From Rhodococcus antarcticus (lineage in GTDB: Bacteria > Actinomycetota > Actinomycetes > Mycobacteriales > Mycobacteriaceae): a stretch of DNA of 64,000 bases. This document shows positions 49,581 to 59,100 of the stretch, in pieces. The notes under the pieces were generated by a model. That model did no database searches. It worked only from the letters and a program-made list of their open reading frames with translations, and had not been told where the DNA came from. How positions within the stretch are numbered: the stretch's first letter is position 1; every line of letters starts with the position of its first letter. The translations under genes were made by a program, and so were the position numbers. The DNA lies in contig NZ_CP110615.1 of assembly GCF_026153295.1 (NCBI RefSeq), forward strand, positions 1,488,001 to 1,552,000, in the 5' to 3' direction.

Positions 49581-50512
49581 GCCCGCCGGGAGCGGGCGAG
49601 GACACACAGCCACCCCCTGACCGCCGGCGCGGTCCGCAGCAGCGCACGGCGTCGCGGTCCGAGCTGGCCCGGCACGCGCAGTTCGAGCAGGTCTCTCCCG
49701 AGGTGGGTGTGCTCGACGAGGAGGCCTTCGAGGCCGCCATGGGTGCCGATCCGGACGCGGCCCTCACCCTGCTGGCGTCCATGGCGTCGGCGACGGACGA
49801 GAAGCTGCGGCGGGCGGCGCGACGGCTCGCGGCCCGCATCGTGCTCGACCTGGCCCGCAAGGGGATCGCGCTGGGCCGCGGCGTGGGCAAGCTGCGCAGC
49901 GTGTCCGCCGACCGGGGCGGTGACCTCGACGTGGACGCCTCGTTGGACGCGGTGCTCGCCGGGCGTGCCGAGCGGCGGGCGCCGTACGTGGAGGACCTGG
50001 TCGCCCGGCAGTGGGCCCGGCCCGAGCTCGCGCTGTGCCTGGTGGTCGACCGCTCGGGGTCCATGGGCGGTGAGCGCCTGGCCGCGGCCGCGCTCGCGGC
50101 CGCCGCGTGCGCGTGGCGGGCCCCCGGTGACCACGCGGTGCTCGCGTTCGCCCGCGAGGTGGAGGTGCTGCGGCCCATGGGGTCCGACCGGCCCGCGGCA
50201 GCCGTGGTGGACTCCGTGCTGAACCTGCGGGGGCACGGCACCACGGCACTCACGGCGGCACTGGCGGCGGCCGCGGAGCAGCTGGAGCGGACCCGGGCGG
50301 CGCGACGGGTGGTGGTGCTGCTGTCGGACTGCCGCACCACCGACACCGACGACCCGGTGCACGTCGCGCGCCGGCTCTCCGAGCTGGTGGTGCTGGCCCC
50401 GGCCGGGGACACCGAGCAGGCGGCGGACTTCGCGTCCCGCAGCGGTGCTCGGTGGGCACCGCTGTCCGGAGCCGCGGACGCACCGACGGCGCTGCGCGAG
50501 CTGCTCGGCTGA
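49577..50512 (+). CDS. VWA domain protein, CoxE/CbbO-like partner
   Basis: About 311 residues, soluble. An N-terminal helical part (HAQFEQVSPEVGVLDEEAFE) precedes a VWA domain with the metal-ion site LVVDRSGSMGGERL, NLRGHGTTALTAAL and VVVLLSDCRTTD. The start is uncertain: the frame has no ATG or GTG near the end of the ATPase gene; a CTG at 49577 would give the usual four-base overlap (CTGA), while GTG 49702 would remove conserved-looking residues. MoxR plus VWA is the CbbQO/NorQD type of activation module. Confidence 0.75.
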   Translation: MSPPGAGEDTQPPPDRRRGPQQRTASRSELARHAQFEQVSPEVGVLDEEAFEAAMGADPDAALTLLASMASATDEKLRRAARRLAARIVLDLARKGIALGRGVGKLRSVSADRGGDLDVDASLDAVLAGRAERRAPYVEDLVARQWARPELALCLVVDRSGSMGGERLAAAALAAAACAWRAPGDHAVLAFAREVEVLRPMGSDRPAAAVVDSVLNLRGHGTTALTAALAAAAEQLERTRAARRVVVLLSDCRTTDTDDPVHVARRLSELVVLAPAGDTEQAADFASRSGARWAPLSGAADAPTALRELLG

Positions 50513-50547
50513 CGTCGCCGGTGGTGCCGGCCTGGTCGGGGGGCAGG

Positions 50548-50826
50548 TCAGCGCTCGGTGACGACCCCGACCAGGCGCAGGCACTCGTCGACCGCGGGGA
50601 CGAACCGGTCGCTGCGCTCGCACGGCACCGCGCGCAGGTACTCGAGGTAGGCGCCCAGGGCGGGCAGCGACCGGGCGTCCACCCGGACCCTGGCGGCCAG
50701 CTCACCCAGCCGGAAGGCGGAGGTGGGGACGAGCACGGCCAGGTCGCGCAGCTCGAGCTGGAGCTGGGCACCGTCGCAGCACAGGCCCTGGACGGTGGTC
50801 GGCTCGAGCAGGGTGGCTGCGCTCAT
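50548..50826 (-). CDS. Small uncharacterised protein
   Basis: 92-residue protein of unknown family with two cysteines in GLCCDGAQLQLELRDL and a third near ECLRLVG. LGELAARVRVDARSLPALGAYLEYL looks helical. ATG 50826 has a CTGGAG site nine bases before. It is convergent with the VWA gene; third-position GC bias is strong, supporting coding. Confidence 0.6.
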   Translation of the reverse strand: MSAATLLEPTTVQGLCCDGAQLQLELRDLAVLVPTSAFRLGELAARVRVDARSLPALGAYLEYLRAVPCERSDRFVPAVDECLRLVGVVTER

Positions 50827-50897
50827 GGTGTTCTCCAGGGTCGTGCCGCACCGGAGCTGGGATGTCCGAGGGCCTCTGCACGGTCCATCGTCGCGGG

Positions 50898-50930
50898 GAC
50901 CCCGGATCGTTAACCCGGGCCGCCGGGGTC
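50898..50930. terminator. Hairpin downstream of the stress protein gene
   Basis: GACCCCGG (50898-50905) pairs with CCGGGGTC (50923-50930), a perfect eight-pair stem just after the minus-strand stop at 50934. No T run. Confidence 0.45.
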
Positions 50931-50933
50931 GCG

Positions 50934-51311
50934 TCAGGCGGGCTTGACGGCGAGCACCGGGCAGCCCACCTCGAGCAGGACCCGCTGGGCGGTGCTGCCC
51001 AGCAGGAGCTTGCCGACGGGGGAGCGGCGGCGGATGCCCACCACCACCAGCTCGGCGTCGGCTGCGGCCGCGACGATCTCGTGGGCGGGATCGGCGTCCG
51101 GGGCGAGCTGGCGCACGTCGCCGTCCACGCCGTGCTCGGCGAGCATCCCGCGCAGCGCGTCGACGTACTGCTCCTCGGAGACGTCCGGGGTGTCCGAGGG
51201 TGGGGTGCTCAGGACCACCAGCCGGGCCGAGCGCAGCTGCGCCTCGAGGACGGCGCGGTGCAGGGCCGCCTCACCCTCCGGGGTGGCGATGTGACCGACG
51301 ACGATGACCAC
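50934..51311 (-). CDS. Universal stress protein, single domain
   Basis: 125-residue UspA-fold protein. The ATP-binding signature is at the C-terminus: LVVVGIRRRSPVGKLLLGST followed by AQRVLLEVGCPVLAVKPA, the G-2X-G-9X-G-S/T type. GTG 51311 has TGGAGG six bases before; the longer frame lacks the fold. No DosR-type palindrome was seen upstream. Confidence 0.88.
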   Translation of the reverse strand: MVIVVGHIATPEGEAALHRAVLEAQLRSARLVVLSTPPSDTPDVSEEQYVDALRGMLAEHGVDGDVRQLAPDADPAHEIVAAAADAELVVVGIRRRSPVGKLLLGSTAQRVLLEVGCPVLAVKPA

Positions 51312-51387
51312 GGGTGACCTCCAGGGGCGGGTGCGGTGCATCCCCAGTGTGGACCCCGGCGGCTGGGCGGCCCGAACCGGTGGCGCC

Positions 51388-51393
51388 TAGCGT
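51388..51393 (+). promoter_or_regulatory. -10 element of the aldo/keto reductase gene
   Basis: TAGCGT, about 38 bases before GTG 51432, leaving space for a GAGGGG site. Confidence 0.45.
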
Positions 51394-51431
51394 CGGGGTG
51401 GTCGGGGGAACGAACGACGAGGGGTGCGCAC

Positions 51432-52403
51432 GTGGAGCAGGTACGGCTGGGTCGGACGGGTCTCGAGGTCTCCAGGATCTGCCTGGGCTGCATGAGCTAC
51501 GGCGATCCCGCGCGCGGCGGCCACCCCTGGAGCCTGGACGAGGAGGCCTCGCGGCCGTTCCTGAAGCGGGCCCTGGAGCTCGGCATCACCTTCTTCGACA
51601 CCGCGAACGTGTACTCGGCCGGATCCAGCGAGGAGATCGTCGGGCGGGCGCTGAAGGACTTCGCCCAGCGGGACGAGATCGTGCTGGCCACCAAGGTGCA
51701 CGGCCGGATGCACGACGGGCCGAACGGCGCCGGGCTCTCGCGCAAGGCGATCATGGCCGAGATCGACCACAGCCTGCGCCGGCTGGGCACGGACTACGTC
51801 GACCTCTACCAGATCCACCGCTGGGACCCCGTGACGCCGGTGGAGGAGACCCTCGAGGCGCTGCACGACGTGGTCAAGGCCGGCAAGGCCCGCTACCTCG
51901 GGGCGTCGTCGATGTGGGCGTGGCAGTTCAGCAAGGCGCTGCACACCGCCGACGCGCACGACTGGTCGAGGTTCGTCTCCATGCAGGACCACCTCAACCT
52001 GCTGCATCGCGAGGAGCAGCGGGAGATGCTGCCGCTCTGCGCGGACGAGGGCATCGGCGTCATCCCGTGGAGCCCGCTGGCCCGGGGGCGCCTGGCCCGG
52101 CCGTGGGGCACCGACACCGAGCGCTCGGGCACCGACGAGTTCGGCAAGATCCTCTACGACGAGCCCGACCGCGCCGTGGTGGAGCGGGTGGCGCAGGTGG
52201 CCGACGGCCGCGGCGTGCCCATGGCCCAGGTCGCGCTGGCGTGGGTGTCCCAGGTGCCGGGCGTGGTCGCCCCCATCGTCGGCGCCACCAAGGCGCACCA
52301 CCTGGAGGACGCGGTGGCGTCGCTGGAGATCACCCTCAGCGCGGAGGAGGTCGCGCTGCTGGAGGAGCCCTATGTGCCGCACGCCCCGGCCGGGTTCCGC
52401 TGA
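51432..52403 (+). CDS. Aldo/keto reductase
   Basis: 323-residue NADPH-dependent reductase with a TIM-barrel fold. RLGRTGLEVSRICLGCMSYG at the N-terminus, catalytic Asp-Tyr in FFDTANVYSAGSSEEIVG, Lys in ATKVHGRM, His in YQIHRWDPVTPVEETLEAL, and cofactor-binding IPWSPLARG and APIVGATKAHHLED. Closest to the YajO/AKR12-13 group; substrate unknown. GTG 51432 removes an unconserved 32-residue extension. Confidence 0.9.
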   Translation: MEQVRLGRTGLEVSRICLGCMSYGDPARGGHPWSLDEEASRPFLKRALELGITFFDTANVYSAGSSEEIVGRALKDFAQRDEIVLATKVHGRMHDGPNGAGLSRKAIMAEIDHSLRRLGTDYVDLYQIHRWDPVTPVEETLEALHDVVKAGKARYLGASSMWAWQFSKALHTADAHDWSRFVSMQDHLNLLHREEQREMLPLCADEGIGVIPWSPLARGRLARPWGTDTERSGTDEFGKILYDEPDRAVVERVAQVADGRGVPMAQVALAWVSQVPGVVAPIVGATKAHHLEDAVASLEITLSAEEVALLEEPYVPHAPAGFR

Positions 52404-52416
52404 GCGGCACTTGAAC

Positions 52417-52480
52417 CGCCAAGTGCGGGCTTCTGGCGGTCATTCCCGGGTGGATGACCGCCAAAAGCCCGCACTTGGCG
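52417..52480. repeat. Long inverted repeat after the aldo/keto reductase
   Basis: Arms of 27 bases (52417-52443 and 52454-52480) pair with one mismatch around the 10-base loop TCCCGGGTGG. It starts 14 bases after the stop codon and could end transcription; its design (about 25-base arms, one mismatch) is like that between fabG1 and inhA. Confidence 0.9.
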
Positions 52481-52496
52481 TTGGATTTGCTCAGCC

Positions 52497-52865
52497 GTGG
52501 CGAGTCTGCGGGCGATGACCAGGCGCTGGAGCTCGCCCCGGACGTCGCCGTCGCCCGGGCCGGGACAGCGTTGTCCGGGCCCGGTCCGTGGGAGCTGGCG
52601 GCGACCGCCGTCGCCCACCACCGCGACCCCCGTCCAGGAACCCGCGCCCGAGGTCACGTGCCTCGACCTGCAGGTCGCGCAGGTCGCCATCCAGCAGGCC
52701 GGGGTCTGCTCCTCCCGCAGCGATGACGCCAGTGGCGCCGGGCGGGCCCAGGTCCTCGACCGGAGCTGGACCGTCGTCTCCCAGGGCCCCGCCCCCGGCG
52801 TCCTCATCGGCGAGGGAGACGTCGTGCTCTCGGTCGTCCGGACGGGGGAGCCGAACAGCTGCTGA
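52497..52865 (+). CDS. Orphan PASTA-like domain protein
   Basis: About 122 residues (GTG 52497; ATG 52515 also possible). After a Pro/Thr/Arg-rich first half ending SPTTATPVQEPAPEV, the second half fits one PASTA repeat: CLDLQVAQVAIQQAGVC, then VVSQGPAPGVLIGEGDVV and LSVVRTGEP. PASTA domains bind peptidoglycan in kinases and penicillin-binding proteins, but no signal peptide, membrane segment or partner domain is visible, so it may be a remnant, have an unseen start, or be a genuine small protein. Third-position GC is strong. Confidence 0.5.
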   Translation: MASLRAMTRRWSSPRTSPSPGPGQRCPGPVRGSWRRPPSPTTATPVQEPAPEVTCLDLQVAQVAIQQAGVCSSRSDDASGAGRAQVLDRSWTVVSQGPAPGVLIGEGDVVLSVVRTGEPNSC

Positions 52866-52925
52866 TCCGCGGCACCCCGGCGAGTGACGCCGAACCCGCA
52901 GCACCGGCAGCCGTCCGGGCTCCAC

Positions 52926-52947
52926 CGTCGCAGGGGTGCTGTAGACA
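52926..52947 (+). promoter_or_regulatory. recC promoter, possible PafBC-type site
   Basis: TAGACA (52942-52947) lies six bases before GTG 52954, suggesting a leaderless transcript. Exactly eight bases upstream is CGTCGCAG, which matches five of eight bases of the TGTCRGTG element of the mycobacterial LexA-independent damage promoter. No LexA box is seen. Confidence 0.4.
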
Positions 52948-52953
52948 GGGCCC

Positions 52954-55900
52954 GTGCTCCACCTCCACCGTGCCGAGCGGACACCCGCCCTGGTGGACGC
53001 CCTCGCGCGGATCCTGGCCGAGCCCCCGGCCGACCCGTTCGCCGACGACGTCGTGGCGGTGCCCTCGCAGGGGGTGGAGCGGTGGCTCGCCCAGCGCCTG
53101 TCCACCGTCCTTGGGGCCGGAGACCGCCGGGACGGCATCTGCGCCGGGGTCCGGTTCCCCTCCGCCGCAACCCTGGTCGACAACGCCGTCGCGGCCGCCA
53201 CCGGGACCGACCCGCGCACCGACCCGTGGGTCCGCCCGACCTGGGTGCTGCTCGAGGTGATCGACGAGTGCGTCACCGAGACCTGGTGCTCCGTGCTCGC
53301 CCACCACCTGGGCGCGGACCGCGACGACAGCAGGTCGCTCGAGCGTCGGGGCCGCCGCTGGGCCACCGCCTCCCACCTGGCCGGGCTCTACCGGACCTAC
53401 GCCGCCGAACGGCCCGCGATGATCGAGGCGTGGGCGGCCGGCGCGGACACCGACGGGTCCGGCCACGCGCTGCCCGCCGACCTGCACTGGCAGGCCGAGC
53501 TCTGGCGACGGCTGCGCACCCGCCTGGGCCCCGACCCCGTCGAGCACCTCGACGCCACCTGCGGCGCCCTGCGCGAGCACCCCGAGCTGTCCGCACTGCC
53601 GCAGCGGCTCAGCATCTTCGGGGCGACGCGGCTGTCCACCCGCGCCCTCGCCGTCCTCGACGCGCTGTCCGAGCACCGTGAGGTCCACCTGTGGCTGCCC
53701 CACCCGAGCCCCGCGCTCTGGACCGCCCTGCACGGCCGCTGCGCCACCCGCCGCGCCAGCGACCCCACCACCACCGTGGCCACGCACCCCCTGCTGCGCA
53801 GCCTCGGCCGTGACGTCCGCGAGCTCCAGCTCCGGCTGCCCGCCCACACCGACACCCACCACCCCGCCGCAACCGCCGACGACCGGCCGACGCTGCTCGC
53901 CCAGCTGCAGCGCGACCTGCTCCACGACCAGCCCCCCACGGGCGGCCTCACCGCCGACGCCACCGTCCAGGTGCACTCCTGCCACGGACCCGGCCGGCAG
54001 GTCGAGGTGCTCCGTGAGCTGCTGCTGAGCCTGTTCGAGGACGACCCCACCCTCGAACCGCGCGACGTCCTCGTGCTCTGCCCCGACATCGAGACGTTCG
54101 CGCCGCTGATCCTCGCCACCTTCGGCCTCGACACCGCCCTGCCGCACCCCGGCGGCGCCCTCCGGGTCCGGCTCGCCGACCGCAGCCTCCGCCAGACCAA
54201 CCCCCTGCTCGACGTCGTCACCCGCCTGCTGCAGCTCGCCGGGAGCCGGGCCACCGCCACGCAGGTCCTCGACCTGGCGGCGACCCCCGGGGTCCGGACC
54301 CGCTTCGCCCTCACCGACGACGACCTCGACCGCGTGCGCGGATGGGTCGCCACCTCCGGGGTGCGGTGGGGCCTGGACGAGAGCACCCGCGCCGCCCACG
54401 GCCTGGGTGCCGTGCCGCAGAACACCTGGCGGACCGGGATCGACCGCATCCTGCTCGGCGTGACCACCGCGGAGGACGACCACGTCACCCTCGGGCGCGC
54501 CCTGCCGCTGGACGACGTCGACAGCGGCGACGTGGACCTCGCCGGCCGCCTCGCCGAGCTCCTCGACCGGGTCCAGGACGTGCTGCACGCCCTCGACGGG
54601 GAGCACCCCGCCGCCCACTGGACCACCACCCTGCTGACCGCGCTGGACTCCCTCACCGACACCACCGCCGACGACGCCTGGCAGCTCGCGCAGGCGCGCC
54701 GCGAGCTCGCCGCCGCGACCGACGGGAGCACCGGCACCCTCCGGCTGCCCGACGTGCGGGCGATGCTCGCGCAGCGGCTGCGCGGGCACCCCACCCGGGC
54801 CAGCTTCCGCACCGGCAACCTCACCGTGTGCACCCTCGTGCCCATGCGGGCCGTCCCGCACCGGGTGGTGGTCCTGCTCGGCATGGACGACGGTGTCTTC
54901 CCGCGGGCCGGCGCCCGGGACGGCGACGACGTGCTGGCCCGCGACCCCGCCATCGGCGAGCGGGACGCCGGCAGCGAGGACCGCCAGCTCCTGCTGGACG
55001 CGCTGCTGTCGGCCGGGGACCGCCTCGTCGTCCTGCACACCGGAGCCGACCCCGTCACCGCCGCGACCCGTCCGCCGGCCGTCCCGATCGGCGAGCTCCT
55101 CGACGTGCTCGACCTCATGACCACGGCCACCCGGGACACCCTGGTCCGCCGCCACCCGCTGCAACCGTTCGACGCCCGCCAGTTCACCGGCACGCCGCCG
55201 ACGAGCTTCGACCCGGTGAACCTCGCCGGCGCCCGCGCGGCCGCCCAGCCCCGGACCCCCGAGCCGGCCCGGACGCTGCTGGCCCCCCGCCCGGGGCCGG
55301 TCACCCTCGAGGACCTGGCCTCGTTCGTCGAGCACCCCGTGCGGGCCTTCCTCCGCCAACGGCTGCAGATCACGCTGCCCGGCGAGGACGACGACGTCCT
55401 CGACTCCCTCCCCATCGAGCTCGACGGCCTCCAGACCTGGGCCATCGGCGACCGGCTGCTCACCGCCGCCCTGGCCGGGACCTCCGAGGCTGACGCCGCC
55501 CGCACCGAGCGCCTGCGCGGCACCCTGCCGCCCGGTGCCCTCGCCGCCGCCGTCCTGCGCACCGTCCTGCCCCGCGTCGGCGCGCTCGCCGAGGCCGCGG
55601 CCCCGCTGCTGGCGGGGGCACCCCGCACCGTCGACGTGCGCCTGGACGTCGCCGGCACCGACCTCAGCGGGACCGTGGCCGGGGTGCGGGCGGGCGGCAC
55701 CGTCGTCACCGTCACCTACTCGACCCTGGCCCCCAAGCACCGGGCCCGGGCCTGGGTGAACGCCCTCGCCCTGGCCGCCACGGAGGGCCACGGCCGGGCC
55801 GTCACCATCGGCCGCGCCGGCGACCGGGCCCGGACCTCCACGCTCGTGGCCCCCGCCGACCCGCTGACCGTGCTCGCCGACCTCGTCGACCTCCGCCAGC

Positions 55901-56196
55901 GGGGGCTGCGCGAGCCGCTGCCGCTGCACCCCGCCCCCTCCGAGGCCTACGCCGCCAGCCGCACCAACCCCGAGCGGGCCCGGGGTGCGGCGAAGGCGGC
56001 GTGGGACGGCGGGATGTTCCCCGGCACCGGGGCCGACCGCCACCACGTGCAGGTGTGGGGAGCCGACGCACCCTTCACCGTCTGGACCGAGCAGGCGGCC
56101 CGCGCGGACGAGCCCGACCTGGGGGAGCGCTCCCGGTTCGGCACCCTCGCCCACCGGTTCTGGCACCCGCTGCTCGAGGCCGAGAACCTCTCGTGA
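52954..56196 (+). CDS. recC: Exodeoxyribonuclease V gamma subunit (RecC)
   Basis: 1080-residue subunit of RecBCD, which processes double-strand DNA ends. The N-terminus LHLHRAERTPALVDALARIL and VVAVPSQGVERWLAQRLS is typical, as are RLSIFGATRLSTRALAVLDA and VQVHSCHGPGRQVEVLRELL (helicase-like motif) and ARAPHRVV-type stretch MRAVPHRVVVLLGMDDGVFP. It is a non-catalytic helicase relative that recognises Chi in other bacteria. Gene order C-B-D is as in M. tuberculosis. The whole gene is strongly biased to C in third positions, making long antisense frames. Confidence 0.95.
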   Translation: MLHLHRAERTPALVDALARILAEPPADPFADDVVAVPSQGVERWLAQRLSTVLGAGDRRDGICAGVRFPSAATLVDNAVAAATGTDPRTDPWVRPTWVLLEVIDECVTETWCSVLAHHLGADRDDSRSLERRGRRWATASHLAGLYRTYAAERPAMIEAWAAGADTDGSGHALPADLHWQAELWRRLRTRLGPDPVEHLDATCGALREHPELSALPQRLSIFGATRLSTRALAVLDALSEHREVHLWLPHPSPALWTALHGRCATRRASDPTTTVATHPLLRSLGRDVRELQLRLPAHTDTHHPAATADDRPTLLAQLQRDLLHDQPPTGGLTADATVQVHSCHGPGRQVEVLRELLLSLFEDDPTLEPRDVLVLCPDIETFAPLILATFGLDTALPHPGGALRVRLADRSLRQTNPLLDVVTRLLQLAGSRATATQVLDLAATPGVRTRFALTDDDLDRVRGWVATSGVRWGLDESTRAAHGLGAVPQNTWRTGIDRILLGVTTAEDDHVTLGRALPLDDVDSGDVDLAGRLAELLDRVQDVLHALDGEHPAAHWTTTLLTALDSLTDTTADDAWQLAQARRELAAATDGSTGTLRLPDVRAMLAQRLRGHPTRASFRTGNLTVCTLVPMRAVPHRVVVLLGMDDGVFPRAGARDGDDVLARDPAIGERDAGSEDRQLLLDALLSAGDRLVVLHTGADPVTAATRPPAVPIGELLDVLDLMTTATRDTLVRRHPLQPFDARQFTGTPPTSFDPVNLAGARAAAQPRTPEPARTLLAPRPGPVTLEDLASFVEHPVRAFLRQRLQITLPGEDDDVLDSLPIELDGLQTWAIGDRLLTAALAGTSEADAARTERLRGTLPPGALAAAVLRTVLPRVGALAEAAAPLLAGAPRTVDVRLDVAGTDLSGTVAGVRAGGTVVTVTYSTLAPKHRARAWVNALALAATEGHGRAVTIGRAGDRARTSTLVAPADPLTVLADLVDLRQRGLREPLPLHPAPSEAYAASRTNPERARGAAKAAWDGGMFPGTGADRHHVQVWGADAPFTVWTEQAARADEPDLGERSRFGTLAHRFWHPLLEAENLS

Positions 56197-59100
56197 GCAC
56201 CGTGACCACCCCCACGGCCGCTGCCGGGCCCCCACCGTTCGACGTGTGCGGACCCCTGCCCACCGGGACCACCGTCCTGGAGGCCAGCGCCGGCACCGGC
56301 AAGACGTTCACCATCGCCGCCCTGACCACCCGCTTCGTCGCCGACGGGGTCTGCGAGCTCGCCCAGGTCATGCTCGTCACCTTCGGCAACGCCGCCTCCC
56401 GCGAGCTCCGGGACCGGGTCCGCGAGCGCATGGTGAGCGCCGAACGAGGGCTGCGGGACCCCGACGTCGCCCGGACGCAGACCACCGACCCCGTCCTCGC
56501 GCTGCTGGCCACCGGCACCCCCAGCGAGGTGGGGGTGCGCCGCGAACGGCTCGTCCGGGCCCTGGCCACCTTCGACGCCGCCACCATCGCCACCACCCAC
56601 AGCTTCTGCCAGCAGGTCCTCACCGGCCTGGGCACCGCCGCCGACACCGACCACACCGCCACCTTCACCGACACCATCGACGACCTGCGCCAGGACGTCG
56701 TCGACGACCTCTACGTCCGCGCCTTCGCCCCCTCCTCCGACCCCCCGTTCATCACCCCCCGCGACCTGGGCCTGCTCGCGGCCGCCGCCACCGGCAGCGA
56801 CCGGCAGGCCCGGCTGGAGCCCACCGACGAGAGCGGTGTCACCGGACGCCTGCGAGGGGCCGCCCAGGCCATCCGCACCGAGGTCGCCGCCCGCAAGCGG
56901 GCCCGCGGCCTCGTCGACCACGACGACTGGCTCACCCAGCTCCGGGACGCCCTCACCGACCCCGTGACCGGGCCGGTGGCCTGCCAGCGGGTCCGTGACC
57001 GCTACCGCGTCGTCATGGTCGACGAGTTCCAGGACACCGACCCCGTCCAGTGGGACGTCCTGCGCCACGCGTTCCACGAGCACACGACCCTCGTGCTCAT
57101 CGGCGACCCCAAGCAGTCGATCTACGGCTTCCGCGGCGGCGACGTCACGACGTACCTCGCCGCCACCGGCGTCGCCACCGCCGAGTCCACCCTGGACCGC
57201 AGCTGGCGCAGCGACGCCCGCCTCGTCACCGCCCTGCAGCACCTGCTCGGCGGCGTCGCCCTCGGCGACCGCCGCATCGTCGTGCGCCCGGTCGACTCCG
57301 CGCACCCCGAACCCCGCCTCACCGGGGCCGGGGCCCCGCTGCGGGTGCGCCGCGTCCTGCGAGCGGGCCCGGACCCCCGCAAGGCCCTCGCGGTCGGCGT
57401 CGCGCGTCCGCTGGTGGCCACCGACGTCGCCGACGACATCGTCCACCTGCTCACCGGGCCCGCCCGGCTGCACGGCCGGCCCGTCGGACCCGGCGACATC
57501 GCCGTGCTCGTCCGCACCAACAAGCAGGTGCAGCTCGTCCGCCAGGCCCTGGGTACCGCCGGGGTCCCCGCCGTCGCCGCGGGCGGAGGCACCGTGTTCG
57601 CCACGGCCGCCGCGCGCTCCTGGCTCGTCCTGCTCGAGGCCGTGGAGCAGCCCCACCGGTCCGGCCGCGTCCGCGCAGCAGCGCTCTCGGTCTTCCTCGG
57701 CCGCGACGAGCAGACCCTCGACCAGCTGGGCGACCAGCTCACCGACAGCCTCTCCACCCAGCTGCGGGGCTGGTCGGAGCTGCTCGCCCGCCGCGGGGTC
57801 GCCGCCTTCCTCGAGGTCCTCACGGAGCAGGAGAGCCTGCCCGCCCGGATCCTCGCGAGGCCGGACGGGGAACGGGTCCTGACCGACCTGCGCCACGCCG
57901 GCCAGGTGCTGCACGCGGCGGCCCTGGCGGAGTCGATGGGGCTCACGGCGCTCGTCGAGTGGCTGCGTCGTCGGATCGCCCGCGCCGGGCAGGAGAACAC
58001 CGATGACCGCAGCCGCCGCCTCGAGTCCGACGACGACGCCGTCCAGGTCATGACCGTGCACACCAGCAAGGGCCTCGAGTTCCCCGTCGTCCACGTCCCC
58101 TTCGGCTGGGACCGCTGGAACAACGACCGCCCGGCCACCCTGCGGCTGCACGACGACGCCGGCCACCGGGTCCTGCACGTCGGGGGCACCCGCAGCCCCA
58201 GCTACGACGACGCCCGTCGCCGCCACCACGACGAGGAGCGCGGCGAGGACCTCCGCCTGCTCTACGTCGCCCTGACCCGCGCGTCCAGCCAGGTCGTGGC
58301 CCACTGGGCGCCCACCACCAACACCGCGACCTCGTCCCTGCACCGGGTCCTGTTCGGCGACCGCACCGGCGACCAGCTGCCCGACTCCGTCACCGTCCCC
58401 ACCGACGAGGTCGCCGCGCAGCGGCTGGCCGCGCTCGCCGAGCGCTCCGGGGACCTCGTCAGCGTCCACGACGTGCCGCCGGCCCCCACCGCGGGCCGGT
58501 GGCGCCGAGCCACCACCCCCACCCCGGAGCTGAGCGTGCGCAGCTTCACCCGCCGCCTCGACCACGACTGGGCCCGCACGTCCTACAGCTCCATGACCCG
58601 CGCCGCCCACGAGCACCCGCCGACCAGCGAGCCCGAGGTCGACACCACCACCGACGAGCGCGACACCACCGCGGACCCGACCGCCCCGCCGAGCACCAGC
58701 ACCCCCGGGGACCTCCCGAGCCCGCTGACCGACCTGCCCGGGGGCGCCGCGTTCGGGACCCTCGTCCACGACGTCCTCGAGGACACCGATCCCGACGAGC
58801 TGCTCCGGCGCTGCACCGACGCGGTGCTGCGGCACGGCGTCCGGGGGGTCGACCCCGCTGCCCTCGCCGAGGCCCTGCGACCCGTGCTGCGCACCCCGCT
58901 CGACGAGCACGGCACCACCCTCGGCACGGTCGCTGCCCACGACCGCCTCGCGGAGCTCGACTTCGAGATGCCGCTGGCCGGGGGGGACGACACCGTCACC
59001 GGCGCCCGGCTCGCCGACATCGTCGACCTGCTCCGGCGCCACGACCTCGGTCCGCTCGCGGGGTACGCCGACCAGCTGGCCCGGCTGCCCGCCCAGACCC

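Noticed and set aside
50934-51341. DosR box upstream of the universal stress protein
   Set aside because: No palindrome resembling the dormancy-regulon motif is present.
52866-52953. LexA-type SOS box upstream of recC
   Set aside because: No TCGAAC-N4-GTTCGA-like sequence found.
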